DNA of 64,000 nt, taken from positions 124,001-188,000 of the forward strand of contig NZ_QXCP01000006.1 in assembly GCF_003711805.1 (NCBI RefSeq), given 5' to 3'. Source of the stretch: Brachybacterium sp. EE-P12 (GTDB lineage: Bacteria; Actinomycetota; Actinomycetes; Actinomycetales; Dermabacteraceae). Position numbers and translations under genes: made by a program. The notes beneath the pieces are model-generated. The model was given only the letters and a program-made list of their open reading frames with translations. It was not told the DNA's origin and searched no databases. Below, in pieces: positions 11,290 to 20,524 of the stretch (its first letter is position 1; every line of letters starts with the position of its first letter).

Positions 11290-13500
11290 TCACGCCTGCT
11301 GCGCGAGCGCCAGCGGGAGCACCGGCCCGGCGCCCGCCCGGCGCAGCAGGCGCGCGACGACCGCCATCGTCCAGCGGGTGTCGATCACGTCGTCGACCAG
11401 CAGGATCGGCGCGCCGTCCAGCTGCTCGAGCCGCGCCTGCAGCTCGGCACCCACCGTGAAGCGCTCCCACAGGTCCGCGACGCGGAAGGCGCTGTTCCCG
11501 CCGCCGCGCAGCGGGCCCGCCCCCGGGGCGAGGTCGAGGGCGCCGAGGTCCTCGAGGCGCCCGATCGAGGCGATCCCCGCGGCGAGCGAGCCCACCAGCT
11601 GCGGGCGCGTGGTCGAGGGGATCGCGACCACCGCGGCAGGACGCTGGTCCCAGTCCCAGTCCTTCAGCACCTCGACGATCCGGGCGCCGATCCGCTCCGG
11701 CACGACCGCGTCGACCGGGTTGCCGTTCTCGTCGCTGCGCAGCAGCTCCCGCAGCGGCACCGCCCAGCCCAGATCCGACATGCGCGCGATCACCCGGCCC
11801 TCCGCGGCCCGCTCGCCCTCGGGGATCCGGCCCTTCGGCGCGCCCGCGCCGAGCAGCCGGTCCAGGCCCGAGGGCCAGGAGGCGCGCGGCTCGACCGGCA
11901 CGCCGACCCGCTCCAGCAGGGCCGCGACGCGCGCATCGTCCCCGCCCTGGCCCGCCGCGGCGGAGGCGGGCGCGTCCGGTGCGGGATACCAGGGCCCCGC
12001 GCACACGTCGCAGCGGCCGCAGGGCACGGCGGTGGTGTCGTCGAGCTGCTCGGCCAGGAACACCATCCGGCACTGCTCGGGCCCGCCGGTGAGCGCCTCG
12101 TAGGCGAGCATCGCCTGCTGCTCCTCGCGCCGGGCGCGGGCGACGGTCTGGTAGCGCTCGGCGTCGTAGTGCCAGGGAGCACCGGTGGAGACCCAGCCGC
12201 CCTTGACGTTCTGGACCGCGCCGTCCACCGCGAGCACCTTCAGCAGCAGCTCCAGCGCGCTGCGGCGCACGTCCACCCGCGCCTCGAGCGCCGGGGTGGA
12301 CAGCGGACCGCTCGCCTCGGCGAGCGCGGTGAGGACCTGCGAGGCGGACTCCTGGGTGGGCATGGACGCGGTCGCGAAGTACTCCCAGATCGCCCGGTCC
12401 TCCTTGCCCGGCAGCAGCAGCACGTCGGCCCGCTCGGTGGCGCGCCCCGCACGGCCCACCTGCTGGTAGTAGGCGACGGGGGAGGAGGGCGCGCCGAGGT
12501 GGATCACGAAGCCGAGGTCCGGCTTGTCGAAGCCCATTCCCAGCGCGCTCGTGGCGGCGAGGGCCTTGACCTCGTTGTCCTTCAGCGCCTGCTCGAGCTC
12601 GGCCCGCTCCTCGGGGTCGGTGCGGCCCGTGTACGCGCGCACGCGCCGGTCCGGCCGGTCCAGCAGCGTCGCGAGGTCCTCCGCGGCGGAGACGGTCAGG
12701 GCGTAGATGATCCCCGATCCCTCGAAGGAGTCCAGGTGCCGCACCAGGTAGTCCAGGCGCTCGCGGTCATCGGCGAGGCTCATTGAGCCCAGCCTCAGCG
12801 ACTCGCGGGTGAGCGAGCCGCGCAGGGTCAGCACCTCCCCGTCGGCCCCGCCGGTGCCGAGCTGCTCGGCGACGTCGGCGACCACGCGCGAGTTCGCGGT
12901 GGCGGTGGTCGCGAGGACGGGCACGTCGGAGCCGAGCTCGGCCACCAGGTCCCGCAGCCGGCGGTAGTCGGGCCGGAAGTCGTGGCCCCAGTCGGAGATG
13001 CAGTGGGCCTCGTCGATCACCAGCAGCCCGCAGCGGTCCACCAGGCGCGGCAGCTGCTCCTCGCGGAAGCGGGGGTTGACCAGGCGCTCGGGGGAGACCA
13101 GCAGCACGTCGATCTCATCCGCGGCGAGCCCCTCCTCGATGTCCCGCCACTCGGTGGGGTTCGCGGAGCTGATCGCCTCGGCCCGCACCCCGGCCCGTCT
13201 CGCGGCCGCGACCTGGTCGCGCATCAGCGCGATCAGCGGGGAGATGATCAGTGCCGGCCCCGCCCCGCGCCGCCGCTGCAGCAGCGCGGAGAGGAAGTAC
13301 ACCGCCGACTTCCCCCAGCCGGTGCGCTGGACGACCAGCACACGGCGCCGCTCGGCGACCAGCGCCCGGATCGCCTCGAACTGGCCGGGATGGAACTGCG
13401 CGTCCGCCCGGCCGGTCAGCGCGCGCAGCGACTCGAGGGCCTCCTCGTGCAGCGCGGCGCTGTCGGTCGGGGCGGCGGGGGAGTGCGGCGTCGTGCTCAT
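11290..13500 (-). CDS. recQ: RecQ-family DNA helicase with C-terminal phosphoribosyltransferase-like domain
   Basis: A 736-residue ATP-dependent 3'-5' helicase. Visible motifs are the nucleotide-binding RTGWGKSA, the DEAH box in LVIDEAHCISDWGHDFR, LATTATAN (motif III) and the motif VI region QQVGRAGRA. A RecQ zinc-binding cysteine set follows (CRMVFLAEQLDDTTAVPCGRC, CAGP). The last about 200 residues carry ILLVDDVIDTRWTM, which matches the PRPP-binding loop of phosphoribosyltransferases, a fusion known from some actinobacterial RecQ proteins. It is transcribed alone, convergent with the upstream Tat protein gene. The phosphoribosyltransferase role is unknown. Confidence 0.9.
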   Translation of the reverse strand: MSTTPHSPAAPTDSAALHEEALESLRALTGRADAQFHPGQFEAIRALVAERRRVLVVQRTGWGKSAVYFLSALLQRRRGAGPALIISPLIALMRDQVAAARRAGVRAEAISSANPTEWRDIEEGLAADEIDVLLVSPERLVNPRFREEQLPRLVDRCGLLVIDEAHCISDWGHDFRPDYRRLRDLVAELGSDVPVLATTATANSRVVADVAEQLGTGGADGEVLTLRGSLTRESLRLGSMSLADDRERLDYLVRHLDSFEGSGIIYALTVSAAEDLATLLDRPDRRVRAYTGRTDPEERAELEQALKDNEVKALAATSALGMGFDKPDLGFVIHLGAPSSPVAYYQQVGRAGRATERADVLLLPGKEDRAIWEYFATASMPTQESASQVLTALAEASGPLSTPALEARVDVRRSALELLLKVLAVDGAVQNVKGGWVSTGAPWHYDAERYQTVARARREEQQAMLAYEALTGGPEQCRMVFLAEQLDDTTAVPCGRCDVCAGPWYPAPDAPASAAAGQGGDDARVAALLERVGVPVEPRASWPSGLDRLLGAGAPKGRIPEGERAAEGRVIARMSDLGWAVPLRELLRSDENGNPVDAVVPERIGARIVEVLKDWDWDQRPAAVVAIPSTTRPQLVGSLAAGIASIGRLEDLGALDLAPGAGPLRGGGNSAFRVADLWERFTVGAELQARLEQLDGAPILLVDDVIDTRWTMAVVARLLRRAGAGPVLPLALAQQA

Positions 13501-13597
13501 GTCCCCAGTGTGGCAAGGACGGCCGACGGGCGAGCACGGCGCTCGCCGCTGTGGACGCGCGAGGGCTGGGGAGGGGAGGTGCGTGGGAGCCGGGAGC

Positions 13598-13834
13598 TCA
13601 GTCCCCTGGGGCGCCCGGCGCGTCGTCGCCGGTGCCCTCGGCGGCCTCGCGCTCGAGGCGCCGCAGGCGCTCCGAGGTGGACTCCGAGTCGCTGAGCGGA
13701 TTCTCCTTGGTGGCCAGGGCCCGGCGCATGCGCGCCTCGAGCTCCTGCGCCTCGCGGATCCGCGGGTCGCTGGAGAGCTCCTCGCCGTCCTCGGGATCGT
13801 GGGCGAGATAGTCGATGTGCGGGTCGACGGGCAT
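13598..13834 (-). CDS. small acidic hypothetical protein
   Basis: A 78-residue acidic, probably helical protein beginning MPVDPHIDYLAHDPEDGEELSSDPRIREAQELEARMRRALATK. No signal peptide, membrane segment or recognised domain. The ATG at 13834 is preceded by GAAGGGA at suitable spacing, which favours it over the longer in-frame extension to 13960 that would overlap the divergent GNAT promoter. Codon third positions are GC-rich, as in real genes here. The function is unknown. Confidence 0.65.
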   Translation of the reverse strand: MPVDPHIDYLAHDPEDGEELSSDPRIREAQELEARMRRALATKENPLSDSESTSERLRRLEREAAEGTGDDAPGAPGD

Positions 13835-13955
13835 GGCGGATCCCTTCGGAACGGTGCGGCGGAGAGCGAAGTCTACCGCTCCGGAGCCCTCGCGGTCCCG
13901 CTGCGAGCCACGCCTTCCCACGCCCCGCCCGGCCCGTCGTCCCGCCGCTGCGCCG

Positions 13956-13961
13956 TACACT
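13956..13961 (+). promoter_or_regulatory. -10 box (TACACT) for the GNAT gene, leaderless arrangement
   Basis: TACACT ends 7 bases before the ATG at 13969 and there is no ribosome binding site, the pattern of a leaderless actinobacterial transcript. Confidence 0.55.
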
Positions 13962-13968
13962 CGCGGCC

Positions 13969-14808
13969 ATGGCGAAGCGCCCCCGCACCTCCACCGTCCC
14001 GGCCCTCACCGGCACCGCGCTCGTGGAGGCCCTCCTCGGCGGCTGGCGAGCCCTGTCCCGCCTGGACGTCGACGGGTTCGCGGTGCTGCGCTCCCGCGGC
14101 GTGACCCGCCGCGCGAACAGCGTCGTCCCCCTGGACCCGCCCGTGGAGCCCGAGGCGCTCACCGCCGCGCTGACGCGGATCGAGTCGTTGCTCGCCGCGG
14201 CAGGGGAGACCCCCGTCGTCCGCCTCTTCACCGCCGAGGGCCTCGACCACGCCCCGGTCCGCGCCGCCCTCGAGCAGCGCGGGTACGCCGCGGGCGAGAC
14301 GGTCCACGTGCTGCACCGCTCCGTGACCGAGCACCGCGCCGCCCCCGATCCGCGCGCCGCGATCACCGTCGGCGCCCCGCCCGCGGACTGGCTCGAGGCG
14401 TCCTGGCGCCTCGCCCCGCGCGGGGAGGACGGCGCCCGCGAGACGCTGCGCGACCTCATGGCCGGCACGCCCGCGCTCTACGTCGCTCTCGCCGCCCCGG
14501 GCGCGTCCGGCCCGGACCGGACCCTCGCCGTCGGCCGCGCCGCCCTGGTCCCGCACCACCGCCGCGCCCTCGCCGTGCTCGACCAGATCGCCGTGGACCC
14601 GGACCGCAGGCGCGAGGGCCTCGGCCGTGCGACCGTGCGCACCCTGCTCTCCCTCGCCGTCGTCCAGGGCGCGGACTCCGCCCTGCTCGAGGTCGAGGAG
14701 TCCAACACCGCGGCTCGGGGGCTCTACCGCGCAGAGGGCTTCCGACCGGCGGGCGAGTACTGCTATCTCACCCCGGTACCTGCGAACACGGCGCACGCCG
14801 CGTCCTAG
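13969..14808 (+). CDS. GNAT family acetyltransferase
   Basis: A 279-residue protein with a C-terminal GNAT domain. The acetyl-CoA-binding motif A is visible as LDQIAVDPDRRREGLGRATVRTLLS (about residues 204-228), followed by ALLEVEESNTAARGLYRAEGFRPAGEYCYL, the typical final strands and helix. The N-terminal half aligns loosely with a degenerate second GNAT-like region (PVRAALEQRGYAAGETVHVL). The substrate is unknown. Its end lies 9 bases before gatC, which has its own promoter inside this gene's end. Confidence 0.85.
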   Translation: MAKRPRTSTVPALTGTALVEALLGGWRALSRLDVDGFAVLRSRGVTRRANSVVPLDPPVEPEALTAALTRIESLLAAAGETPVVRLFTAEGLDHAPVRAALEQRGYAAGETVHVLHRSVTEHRAAPDPRAAITVGAPPADWLEASWRLAPRGEDGARETLRDLMAGTPALYVALAAPGASGPDRTLAVGRAALVPHHRRALAVLDQIAVDPDRRREGLGRATVRTLLSLAVVQGADSALLEVEESNTAARGLYRAEGFRPAGEYCYLTPVPANTAHAAS

Positions 14809-14811
14809 ACT
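14806..14811 (+). promoter_or_regulatory. -10 box (TAGACT) for gatCAB, leaderless arrangement
   Basis: TAGACT overlaps the stop codon of the GNAT gene and ends 6 bases before the gatC ATG. No ribosome binding site is present, so the gatCAB transcript probably begins at the start codon. Confidence 0.6.
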
Positions 14812-14817
14812 GTCCCC

Positions 14818-15114
14818 ATGCCTTCGATCGGACGAGATGACGTCGCACGCCTCGCCGACCTCGCACGGATCCAGCTCACCGAGGAGGAGATCGCCCGCTT
14901 CGCCGGCGAGTTCGACTCCATCATGGACGCTGTCGCCTCCGTCTCCGAGGTCGCCTCCGAGGACGTCCCCGCGACCTCCCACCCCATTTCCATGACGAAC
15001 GTCTTCCGCGAGGACGTCGTGACCGAGACCCTCACGCAGGAGGAGGCGCTGGCCGGCGCCCCCGATGCGCAGGACGGCCGATTCGCCGTCCCGCAGATCC
15101 TGGGCGAAGAATGA
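14818..15114 (+). CDS. gatC: aspartyl/glutamyl-tRNA amidotransferase subunit C
   Basis: A 98-residue subunit that clamps GatA to GatB in the GatCAB complex, which converts misacylated Glu-tRNA(Gln) and Asp-tRNA(Asn). The family pattern is plain: [21 protein letters not shown] at the start, then the FRED motif in TNVFREDVV, and [18 protein letters not shown] at the end. The length is normal for GatC. It opens the gatC-gatA-gatB operon. Confidence 0.95.
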   Translation: MPSIGRDDVARLADLARIQLTEEEIARFAGEFDSIMDAVASVSEVASEDVPATSHPISMTNVFREDVVTETLTQEEALAGAPDAQDGRFAVPQILGEE

Positions 15115-15131
15115 CGAGTGTGAGGAGACCG

Positions 15132-16646
15132 ATGCTTTCCCCCGACATCATCCGCCGCAGCGCCGCCGCCCAGGCCGCCGCCCTGCATGCCGGCGAGACC
15201 TCCTCCGAGGAGCTCACCCGCGCCCACCTCGACCGCATCGCGGCCGTGGACGATGACCTGAACGCCTTCCTCCACGTCAGCGAGGAGGAGGCCCTGACCG
15301 CCGCGCGCGACGTCGACGCGCGCCGCGCCGCCGGCGAGGAGCTGCATGCGCTCGCCGGAGTGCCCATCGCCGTCAAGGACGTCGTGGTCACCAAGGGCCA
15401 GCCCACCACCGCCGGCTCGAAGATCCTCGAGGGCTGGGTCCCGCCCTACGACGCGACCCTCGTCGAGAAGCTCCGCGCCGCGGGCCTGCCGATCCTCGGC
15501 AAGACCAACATGGACGAGTTCGCGATGGGCTCCTCCACCGAGACCAGCGCCTACGGCCCCACCCGCAACCCGTGGGACCCGGACCGCATCCCCGGCGGCT
15601 CGGGCGGCGGCTCCGCCGCGGCGGTCGGCGCCTACGAGGCGCCGCTCGCGATCGGCACCGACACCGGCGGCTCGATCCGCCAGCCCGGCGCGGTCACCGG
15701 CACCGTGGGCGTCAAGCCCACCTACGGCTCCGTCTCCCGCTACGGCCTGATCGCGATGGCCAGCTCCCTGGACCAGGCCGGCCCCGTCACCCGCACCGTC
15801 GAGGACTCCGCGCTGCTGCACGAGCTTATCGCCGGGCATGACGCACGCGACTCGACCTCCCTGCCGGACCCCGTCGGCGCCTACGCCGAGGCGGCCCGCC
15901 GTCGCGACGTGAAGGGCCTGCGCATCGGCGTGATCGAGGAGCTCGAGGGAGAGGGCTTCGCCCCCGAGGTCCGCGCCCGCTTCACCGAGTCCCTCGACCA
16001 GCTCGAGCGGGCGGGCGCCGAGATCGTCCGCGTCTCCTGCCCGAACTTCGAGTACGCGCTCGGCGCCTACTACCTGATCATGCCCTCGGAGGCCTCCTCG
16101 AACCTCGCGAAGTTCGACGGCATGCGCTTCGGCCTGCGGGTGATCCCCGAGGACCACCCCACCGCGGAGAACGTCATGAAGGCGACCCGCGGCGCCGGCT
16201 TCGGCGACGAGGTCAAGCGCCGCATCCTGCTGGGCACCTACGCGCTCTCGGCCGGCTACTACGACGCCTACTACGGCAGCGCCCAGAAGGTCCGCACCCT
16301 CGTGCAGCGCGACTTCGCCGCCGCCTTCGAGCAGGTCGACGTGCTCGCCTCGCCCACCGCTCCCACCGTCGCCTTCCGCCTCGGCGAGAAGATCGACGAC
16401 CCCACCGCGATGTACATGAACGACATCGCCACCATCCCCGCCAACCTCGCCGGCACCCCGGGCATCTCCCTGCCGTCGGGCCTCGCCGAGGACGGCCTGC
16501 CGGCCGGCATCCAGTTCCTCGCCCCGGCCCGCGCCGACGAGCGCCTGTACCAGGTGGGCGGCGCCCTCGAGGCGCTGCTGGAGGACGCCTGGGGCGGACC
16601 GCTGCTGGCGAAGGCTCCCGAGCTCGCAGGAGGCGCAGCCCGATGA
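15132..16646 (+). CDS. gatA: aspartyl/glutamyl-tRNA amidotransferase subunit A
   Basis: Glutaminase subunit of GatCAB, an amidase-signature enzyme. The Ser-cisSer-Lys triad is visible: K82 in VAVKDVV, S157 in [11 protein letters not shown] and nucleophile S181 in [11 protein letters not shown]; the spacing matches the known enzyme. I chose the ATG at 15132 because GTGAGGAG precedes it; an in-frame ATG at 15111 overlaps the gatC stop and would add seven residues. The ammonia released is passed to GatB, whose gene overlaps by four bases. Confidence 0.95.
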   Translation: MLSPDIIRRSAAAQAAALHAGETSSEELTRAHLDRIAAVDDDLNAFLHVSEEEALTAARDVDARRAAGEELHALAGVPIAVKDVVVTKGQPTTAGSKILEGWVPPYDATLVEKLRAAGLPILGKTNMDEFAMGSSTETSAYGPTRNPWDPDRIPGGSGGGSAAAVGAYEAPLAIGTDTGGSIRQPGAVTGTVGVKPTYGSVSRYGLIAMASSLDQAGPVTRTVEDSALLHELIAGHDARDSTSLPDPVGAYAEAARRRDVKGLRIGVIEELEGEGFAPEVRARFTESLDQLERAGAEIVRVSCPNFEYALGAYYLIMPSEASSNLAKFDGMRFGLRVIPEDHPTAENVMKATRGAGFGDEVKRRILLGTYALSAGYYDAYYGSAQKVRTLVQRDFAAAFEQVDVLASPTAPTVAFRLGEKIDDPTAMYMNDIATIPANLAGTPGISLPSGLAEDGLPAGIQFLAPARADERLYQVGGALEALLEDAWGGPLLAKAPELAGGAAR

Positions 16647-18154
16647 CCACCACCGACATCACCCCCGTCGACTTCGACGAGGCGATCGACCGCTACGACC
16701 CGGTCCTCGGCATCGAGGTCCACGTCGAGCTGGGCACCGCGACCAAGATGTTCGACGGCGCGCCGAACATCTTCGCCGCCGAGCCGAACACCGCGATCAC
16801 CCCCACCTCGCTGGGCCTGCCCGGCTCCCTGCCGGTGGTGAACGGCAAGGCCGTCGAGTACGCGATCCGGATCGGCCTGGCGCTGAACTGCTCGATCGCC
16901 GAGACCTGCCGCTTCGCGCGGAAGCAGTACTTCTACCCGGACCTCACCAAGAACTTCCAGACCTCGCAGTACGACGAGCCCATCGCCTTCGACGGCTGGG
17001 TCGACGTCGAGCTCGAGGACGGCGAGATCGTGCGCGTGGAGATCGAGCGCGCCCACATGGAGGAGGACGCGGGCAAGAACACCCACGTCGGCGGCGCGAC
17101 CGGCCGCATCCACGGCGCGACCCACTCCCAGGTGGACTACAACCGCGCCGGCGTCCCGCTGGTCGAGATCGTCACCAAGCCGATCCCCGACACCAAGGGC
17201 CGCGCCCCCGAGGTCGCCGCCGCCTACGTGCGCACCCTGCGCGACATCTTCCGGGCGCTGGACGTCTCCGAGGCGCGGATGGAGCGCGGCAACGTGCGCG
17301 CCGACGTCAACGTCTCCCTGCGGACGGACCCCAGCGCCCCGCTCGGCACCCGCACCGAGACCAAGAACGTCAACTCCTTCCGCTCCATCGAGCGCACCGT
17401 GCGCTTCGAGATCTCCCGCCAGGCCGGGCTGCTCGACGCCGGCGAGCAGATCGTGCAGGAGACCCGACACTTCCACGAGGACACCGGCGGCACCTCCTCG
17501 GGCCGCCCGAAGTCCGACGCGGAGGACTACCGCTACTTCCCCGAGCCCGATCTGGTCCCGGTCGCGCCGAGCCGCGCGTGGGTCGAGGAGATCCGCGCCG
17601 CGCTGCCCGAGCTGCCCGCCGCCCGTCGGCGCCGCCTGCTGGGGGAGTGGGGCTTCTCCGACCTCGAGATGCGCGACGTGATCAACGCCGGCGCCCTCGA
17701 CCTCATCGAGCAGACCGTCGCCGCCGGTGCCTCCGCGCAGTCCGCCCGCAAGTGGTGGATGGGCGAGCTGGCCCGCGTGGCGAAGGACCGCGAGGTCGAG
17801 ATCGAGGCGCTCTCGATCACCCCGGCGCAGGTCGCCGAGCTGCAGGGCCTGGTCGACGGGAAGAAGATCAACGACAAGATCGCCAAGCAGGTCCTCGGCA
17901 AGGTCCTCGACGGCGCGGGCGACCCCGCCGCGATCGTCGAGGCCGAGGGCCTCGCCGTCGTCTCCGACGACTCGGTGCTCACCTCCGCCGTCGACCAGGC
18001 GATCGCCGACAACCCCGACGTGGTCGCCAAGATCCAGGGCGGCAAGGTCCAGGCGATCGGCGCCCTCATCGGCCCGATCATGAAGGCCACCCGCGGCCAG
18101 GCCGACGCCGGCCGCGTGCGCGAGATCATCATGGACAAGCTCGGCGTGAGCTGA
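16643..18154 (+). CDS. gatB: aspartyl/glutamyl-tRNA amidotransferase subunit B
   Basis: Kinase and transamidase subunit of GatCAB. Diagnostic segments are [12 protein letters not shown] near residue 20, [45 protein letters not shown], and RADVNVSLR followed by [12 protein letters not shown]. The C-terminal YqeY-like tRNA-binding tail ends in [19 protein letters not shown]. Length 503 is normal. The start overlaps gatA (ATGA), and a strong terminator follows at 18173. Confidence 0.96.
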   Translation: MTTTDITPVDFDEAIDRYDPVLGIEVHVELGTATKMFDGAPNIFAAEPNTAITPTSLGLPGSLPVVNGKAVEYAIRIGLALNCSIAETCRFARKQYFYPDLTKNFQTSQYDEPIAFDGWVDVELEDGEIVRVEIERAHMEEDAGKNTHVGGATGRIHGATHSQVDYNRAGVPLVEIVTKPIPDTKGRAPEVAAAYVRTLRDIFRALDVSEARMERGNVRADVNVSLRTDPSAPLGTRTETKNVNSFRSIERTVRFEISRQAGLLDAGEQIVQETRHFHEDTGGTSSGRPKSDAEDYRYFPEPDLVPVAPSRAWVEEIRAALPELPAARRRRLLGEWGFSDLEMRDVINAGALDLIEQTVAAGASAQSARKWWMGELARVAKDREVEIEALSITPAQVAELQGLVDGKKINDKIAKQVLGKVLDGAGDPAAIVEAEGLAVVSDDSVLTSAVDQAIADNPDVVAKIQGGKVQAIGALIGPIMKATRGQADAGRVREIIMDKLGVS

Positions 18155-18172
18155 CCCCGCCGCGTACAGCTC

Positions 18173-18215
18173 AGAGAGGACGGGCCGCTCCAGGCAAGGG
18201 CGGCCCGTCCTCTCT
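18173..18215 (+). terminator. strong hairpin terminator after gatB
   Basis: A perfect 16-base inverted repeat (arms 18173-18188 and 18200-18215, sequence AGAGAGGACGGGCCGC) with an 11-base loop, 19 bases after the gatB stop. There is no T tract, as is common for actinobacterial terminators. Confidence 0.85.
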
Positions 18216-18553
18216 GCTCCGGGCCCGAGGGGCTCCGCTCGGACGCGGACCGCAGGCGCGATGCGGCCCATCGGCCCGCCCTGGCGATGTGAGTGTCTCC
18301 ACGGCGCAGGTCAAGAACAGGTAAAGAATCCGCGGGTCGGATTGTCGGACAGGGGCGCCGAAGCGATGGGCGAAGGCCCATGTCATGCACAGGTTCCGCT
18401 CAGTCGGAGGGGCGCAGCGCGCGACGGAGCGCGCAGGTTACTCCTCGGTACAGTCGTTCGTCGCCTGCTGCGGCGCCTCCCTCCTCGGTGACCGGCGCCG
18501 CGCGGGCCCCGAGTCCCCGACCCGGCGGATCCCCGCCGAAGGAGAGCCCCCAG
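18216..18553 (+). other. 338-base noncoding leader region before the AGCS transporter
   Basis: No gene is seen. The region holds small hairpins, such as ATGGGC/GCCCAT at 18366-18381 and a GCGCGC repeat pair near 18420-18440. A possible -10 box TACAGT sits at 18449-18454. The GGCGCCGAAG at about 18355 superficially recalls glycine riboswitch sequence, but the other conserved parts are missing. An open frame in phase with the transporter runs through here, but its codon use is not coding-like. Confidence 0.4.
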
Positions 18554-20254
18554 ATGCCTGGAATAGACGCGGCCGTCGAGACGATCTTCGGCCCCATCGC
18601 CGCCTTCCTCAGCGCCGTCGTGTTCTACGAGGCCCCGATCTTCGGCGGCGTCCCGATCATCGTCGTGTGGCTCATGGCCGCCGCGGTCTTCCTGACCGTC
18701 TGGCTGCGCTTCCAGCCGATCACCGGGCTCAAGCACTCGATCCAGGTCATCCGCGGGCGGTACACCGCCAAGACCGATCCCGGCGAGGTCTCCAGCTTCC
18801 AGGCTCTCGCCACCGAGCTGTCGGGCACCGTGGGGCTCGGCAACATCGCCGGCGTCGCCGTCGCGATCGCGGCCGGCGGCCCCGGGGCGGCGCTCTGGAT
18901 CGCGCTGTTCGGCTTCTTCGCCATGAGTGTGAAGATGGCCGAGGCGACCCTCGGTGTCATGTACCGCAAGGTCAACGCCGACGGCACCACCGAGGGCGGC
19001 CCCATGTACTACCTGCGCGACGGCCTCGCGCAGATCGGCCGCAGGCGCCTGGGTCGCGCGCTCGCCGTGCTCTACGCGATCTTCACCCTCGTCGGCGTCT
19101 TCGGCGCAGGCAACCTCTTCCAGTCCAACCAGGTCGCCGCGATCGTCGCCTCCTCGACCGGCAGCGAGTTCCTCTCGGGCAACCAGTGGCTGATCGGCGC
19201 GGTCATGGCCGTGCTCACCGCGATCGTCATCCTCGGCGGCGTCACGAAGATCGCCCGCTGGACCTCCGCGATCACCCCTGCGATGGCCGTGCTCTACGTG
19301 CTCTGCGCGCTCGCGATCATCCTGGGGAACATCGAGGCGCTGCCCACCGCGATCTCCACGATCTTCACCAGCGCCTTCACGGCCGACGGCGTCACCGGCG
19401 GCATCATCGGCGTGGCCGTCATCGGCATCCAGCGCGCGCTGTTCTCCAACGCCGCGGGCGTCGGCTCCGCGGGCATGGCCCACAGCGCCTCGAAGACGAG
19501 GGAGCCCGCCACCGAGGGGTTCACCGCCCTGTGGGAGCCGCTCGTCGACTCCATCGGCGTGTGCATGCTGACCGCGATCGCCGTCGTCATCACCGGCGTG
19601 TACCAGGGCGGAGGGGAGGACGGCGTGGCGCTGACCGCGGCCGCCTTCGGCACCGTCGCGGGCTGGTTCCCCTACCTCCTCACCGTCGCCGTCGCGCTGT
19701 TCGGCTTCTCCACCGTGCTGGCCTACGCCTACTACGGCGAGCTCAGCGCCAAGTTCCTCTTCGGCAGCTCCGCACGCGTCCAGAGCATCTTCCGCATCAC
19801 CTGGGTGCTCGCCGTGATCGTCGGCGCCGCGATCTCGCTGGACTCCGTGATCGCCTTCTCCGACGCGATGTTCTTCCTCATGTCGGTCCCGAACCTGCTG
19901 GGCATCTACTTCCTCGCCCGCGTGCTGCGCCTGGAGGTCCTGCGCCACCGCTACCGGGTGAGCGTCGGCGCCCTCACCGAGGTCGACCCCGACCTCCAGG
20001 TGGGCATGGGCGACCATGAGCCCACCGAGGAGCAGGTCGCCGCCGAGCAGCGCCGCACGCGCACCGAGGAGCTGCGTCTGGCGGATCTCCACCGCCAGCT
20101 CGCCGAGGATCCCGACTTCCCCGTCCGCGCCGACCATCATGACGGGGACCTCGCCTCGCCGATGGGGGAGACGGACTACGACCACTGGGCTCAGGGCCCC
20201 GGGGCCGAGGGGGATGCCGACCCGCAGGCGGACCGCAGCCCTGCCGGGGTCTGA
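18554..20254 (+). CDS. alanine/glycine:cation symporter family (AGCS) transporter
   Basis: A 566-residue integral membrane protein that imports a small amino acid with Na+ or H+. The family signature lies in SSFQALATELSGTVGLGNIAGVAVAIAAGGPGA, followed by GFFAMSVKMAEATLGVMYR and EGGPMYYLRDGL. About ten to eleven membrane segments are visible. A hydrophilic tail of about 90 residues (rich in Glu, Arg and His) follows the last one, and is longer than usual. The ATG at 18554 is chosen over upstream in-frame starts because AAGGAG precedes it and the family N terminus begins here. The gene is monocistronic, between terminators. Confidence 0.9.
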   Translation: MPGIDAAVETIFGPIAAFLSAVVFYEAPIFGGVPIIVVWLMAAAVFLTVWLRFQPITGLKHSIQVIRGRYTAKTDPGEVSSFQALATELSGTVGLGNIAGVAVAIAAGGPGAALWIALFGFFAMSVKMAEATLGVMYRKVNADGTTEGGPMYYLRDGLAQIGRRRLGRALAVLYAIFTLVGVFGAGNLFQSNQVAAIVASSTGSEFLSGNQWLIGAVMAVLTAIVILGGVTKIARWTSAITPAMAVLYVLCALAIILGNIEALPTAISTIFTSAFTADGVTGGIIGVAVIGIQRALFSNAAGVGSAGMAHSASKTREPATEGFTALWEPLVDSIGVCMLTAIAVVITGVYQGGGEDGVALTAAAFGTVAGWFPYLLTVAVALFGFSTVLAYAYYGELSAKFLFGSSARVQSIFRITWVLAVIVGAAISLDSVIAFSDAMFFLMSVPNLLGIYFLARVLRLEVLRHRYRVSVGALTEVDPDLQVGMGDHEPTEEQVAAEQRRTRTEELRLADLHRQLAEDPDFPVRADHHDGDLASPMGETDYDHWAQGPGAEGDADPQADRSPAGV

Positions 20255-20276
20255 ACCCTCGCTCGTCCTGCGTGAC

Positions 20277-20310
20277 AGGGGCCGTTCTGGACGCACCGGG
20301 ACGGCCCCTT
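20277..20310 (+). terminator. terminator after the AGCS gene
   Basis: Inverted repeat AGGGGCCGT (20277-20285) and ACGGCCCCT (20301-20309), 23 bases after the stop codon, with a short TT at the end. Confidence 0.75.
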
Positions 20311-20463
20311 GCATGAGCACGGGTGATGGACGTCCGTCCACCGCGGAGCCTGCAGGGCGGCACCTTCTCGAGCCTGTGTCCACGGCTTTTGCCCGATCCG
20401 GCGACATCGTGGCGCTTCTCATCCGGACCGCGTCCGGGATTGCGAGCCCCCAGACCTGCGTAT

Positions 20464-20482
20464 TTAGGGTAGGCAACCCTTA
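20464..20482 (+). promoter_or_regulatory. iron box (DmdR/IdeR operator) of the siderophore operon
   Basis: TTAGGGTAGGCAACCCTTA is an imperfect palindrome that closely matches the actinobacterial iron box TTAGGTTAGGCTAACCTAA. It lies about 42 bases before the desA ATG and overlaps the probable -10 sequence (TAGGGT). An Fe2+-loaded DmdR/IdeR repressor would be expected to bind here and shut the operon when iron is sufficient. Confidence 0.85.
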
Positions 20483-20524
20483 CTGCGCAGGTCCGGATGG
20501 CCCGCGCCCCAGGAGGTCCTCCCC

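Noticed and set aside
13835-13960. N-terminal extension of the small hypothetical gene to 13960
   Set aside because: The extension is Arg/Gly-rich, covers the divergent GNAT promoter and lacks a ribosome binding site, whereas 13834 has one.
18340-18400. Possible glycine riboswitch before the AGCS gene (GGCGCCGAAG)
   Set aside because: The flanking GGAGAG and CTCTCAGGC-type conserved segments and the AGCAA core are missing.
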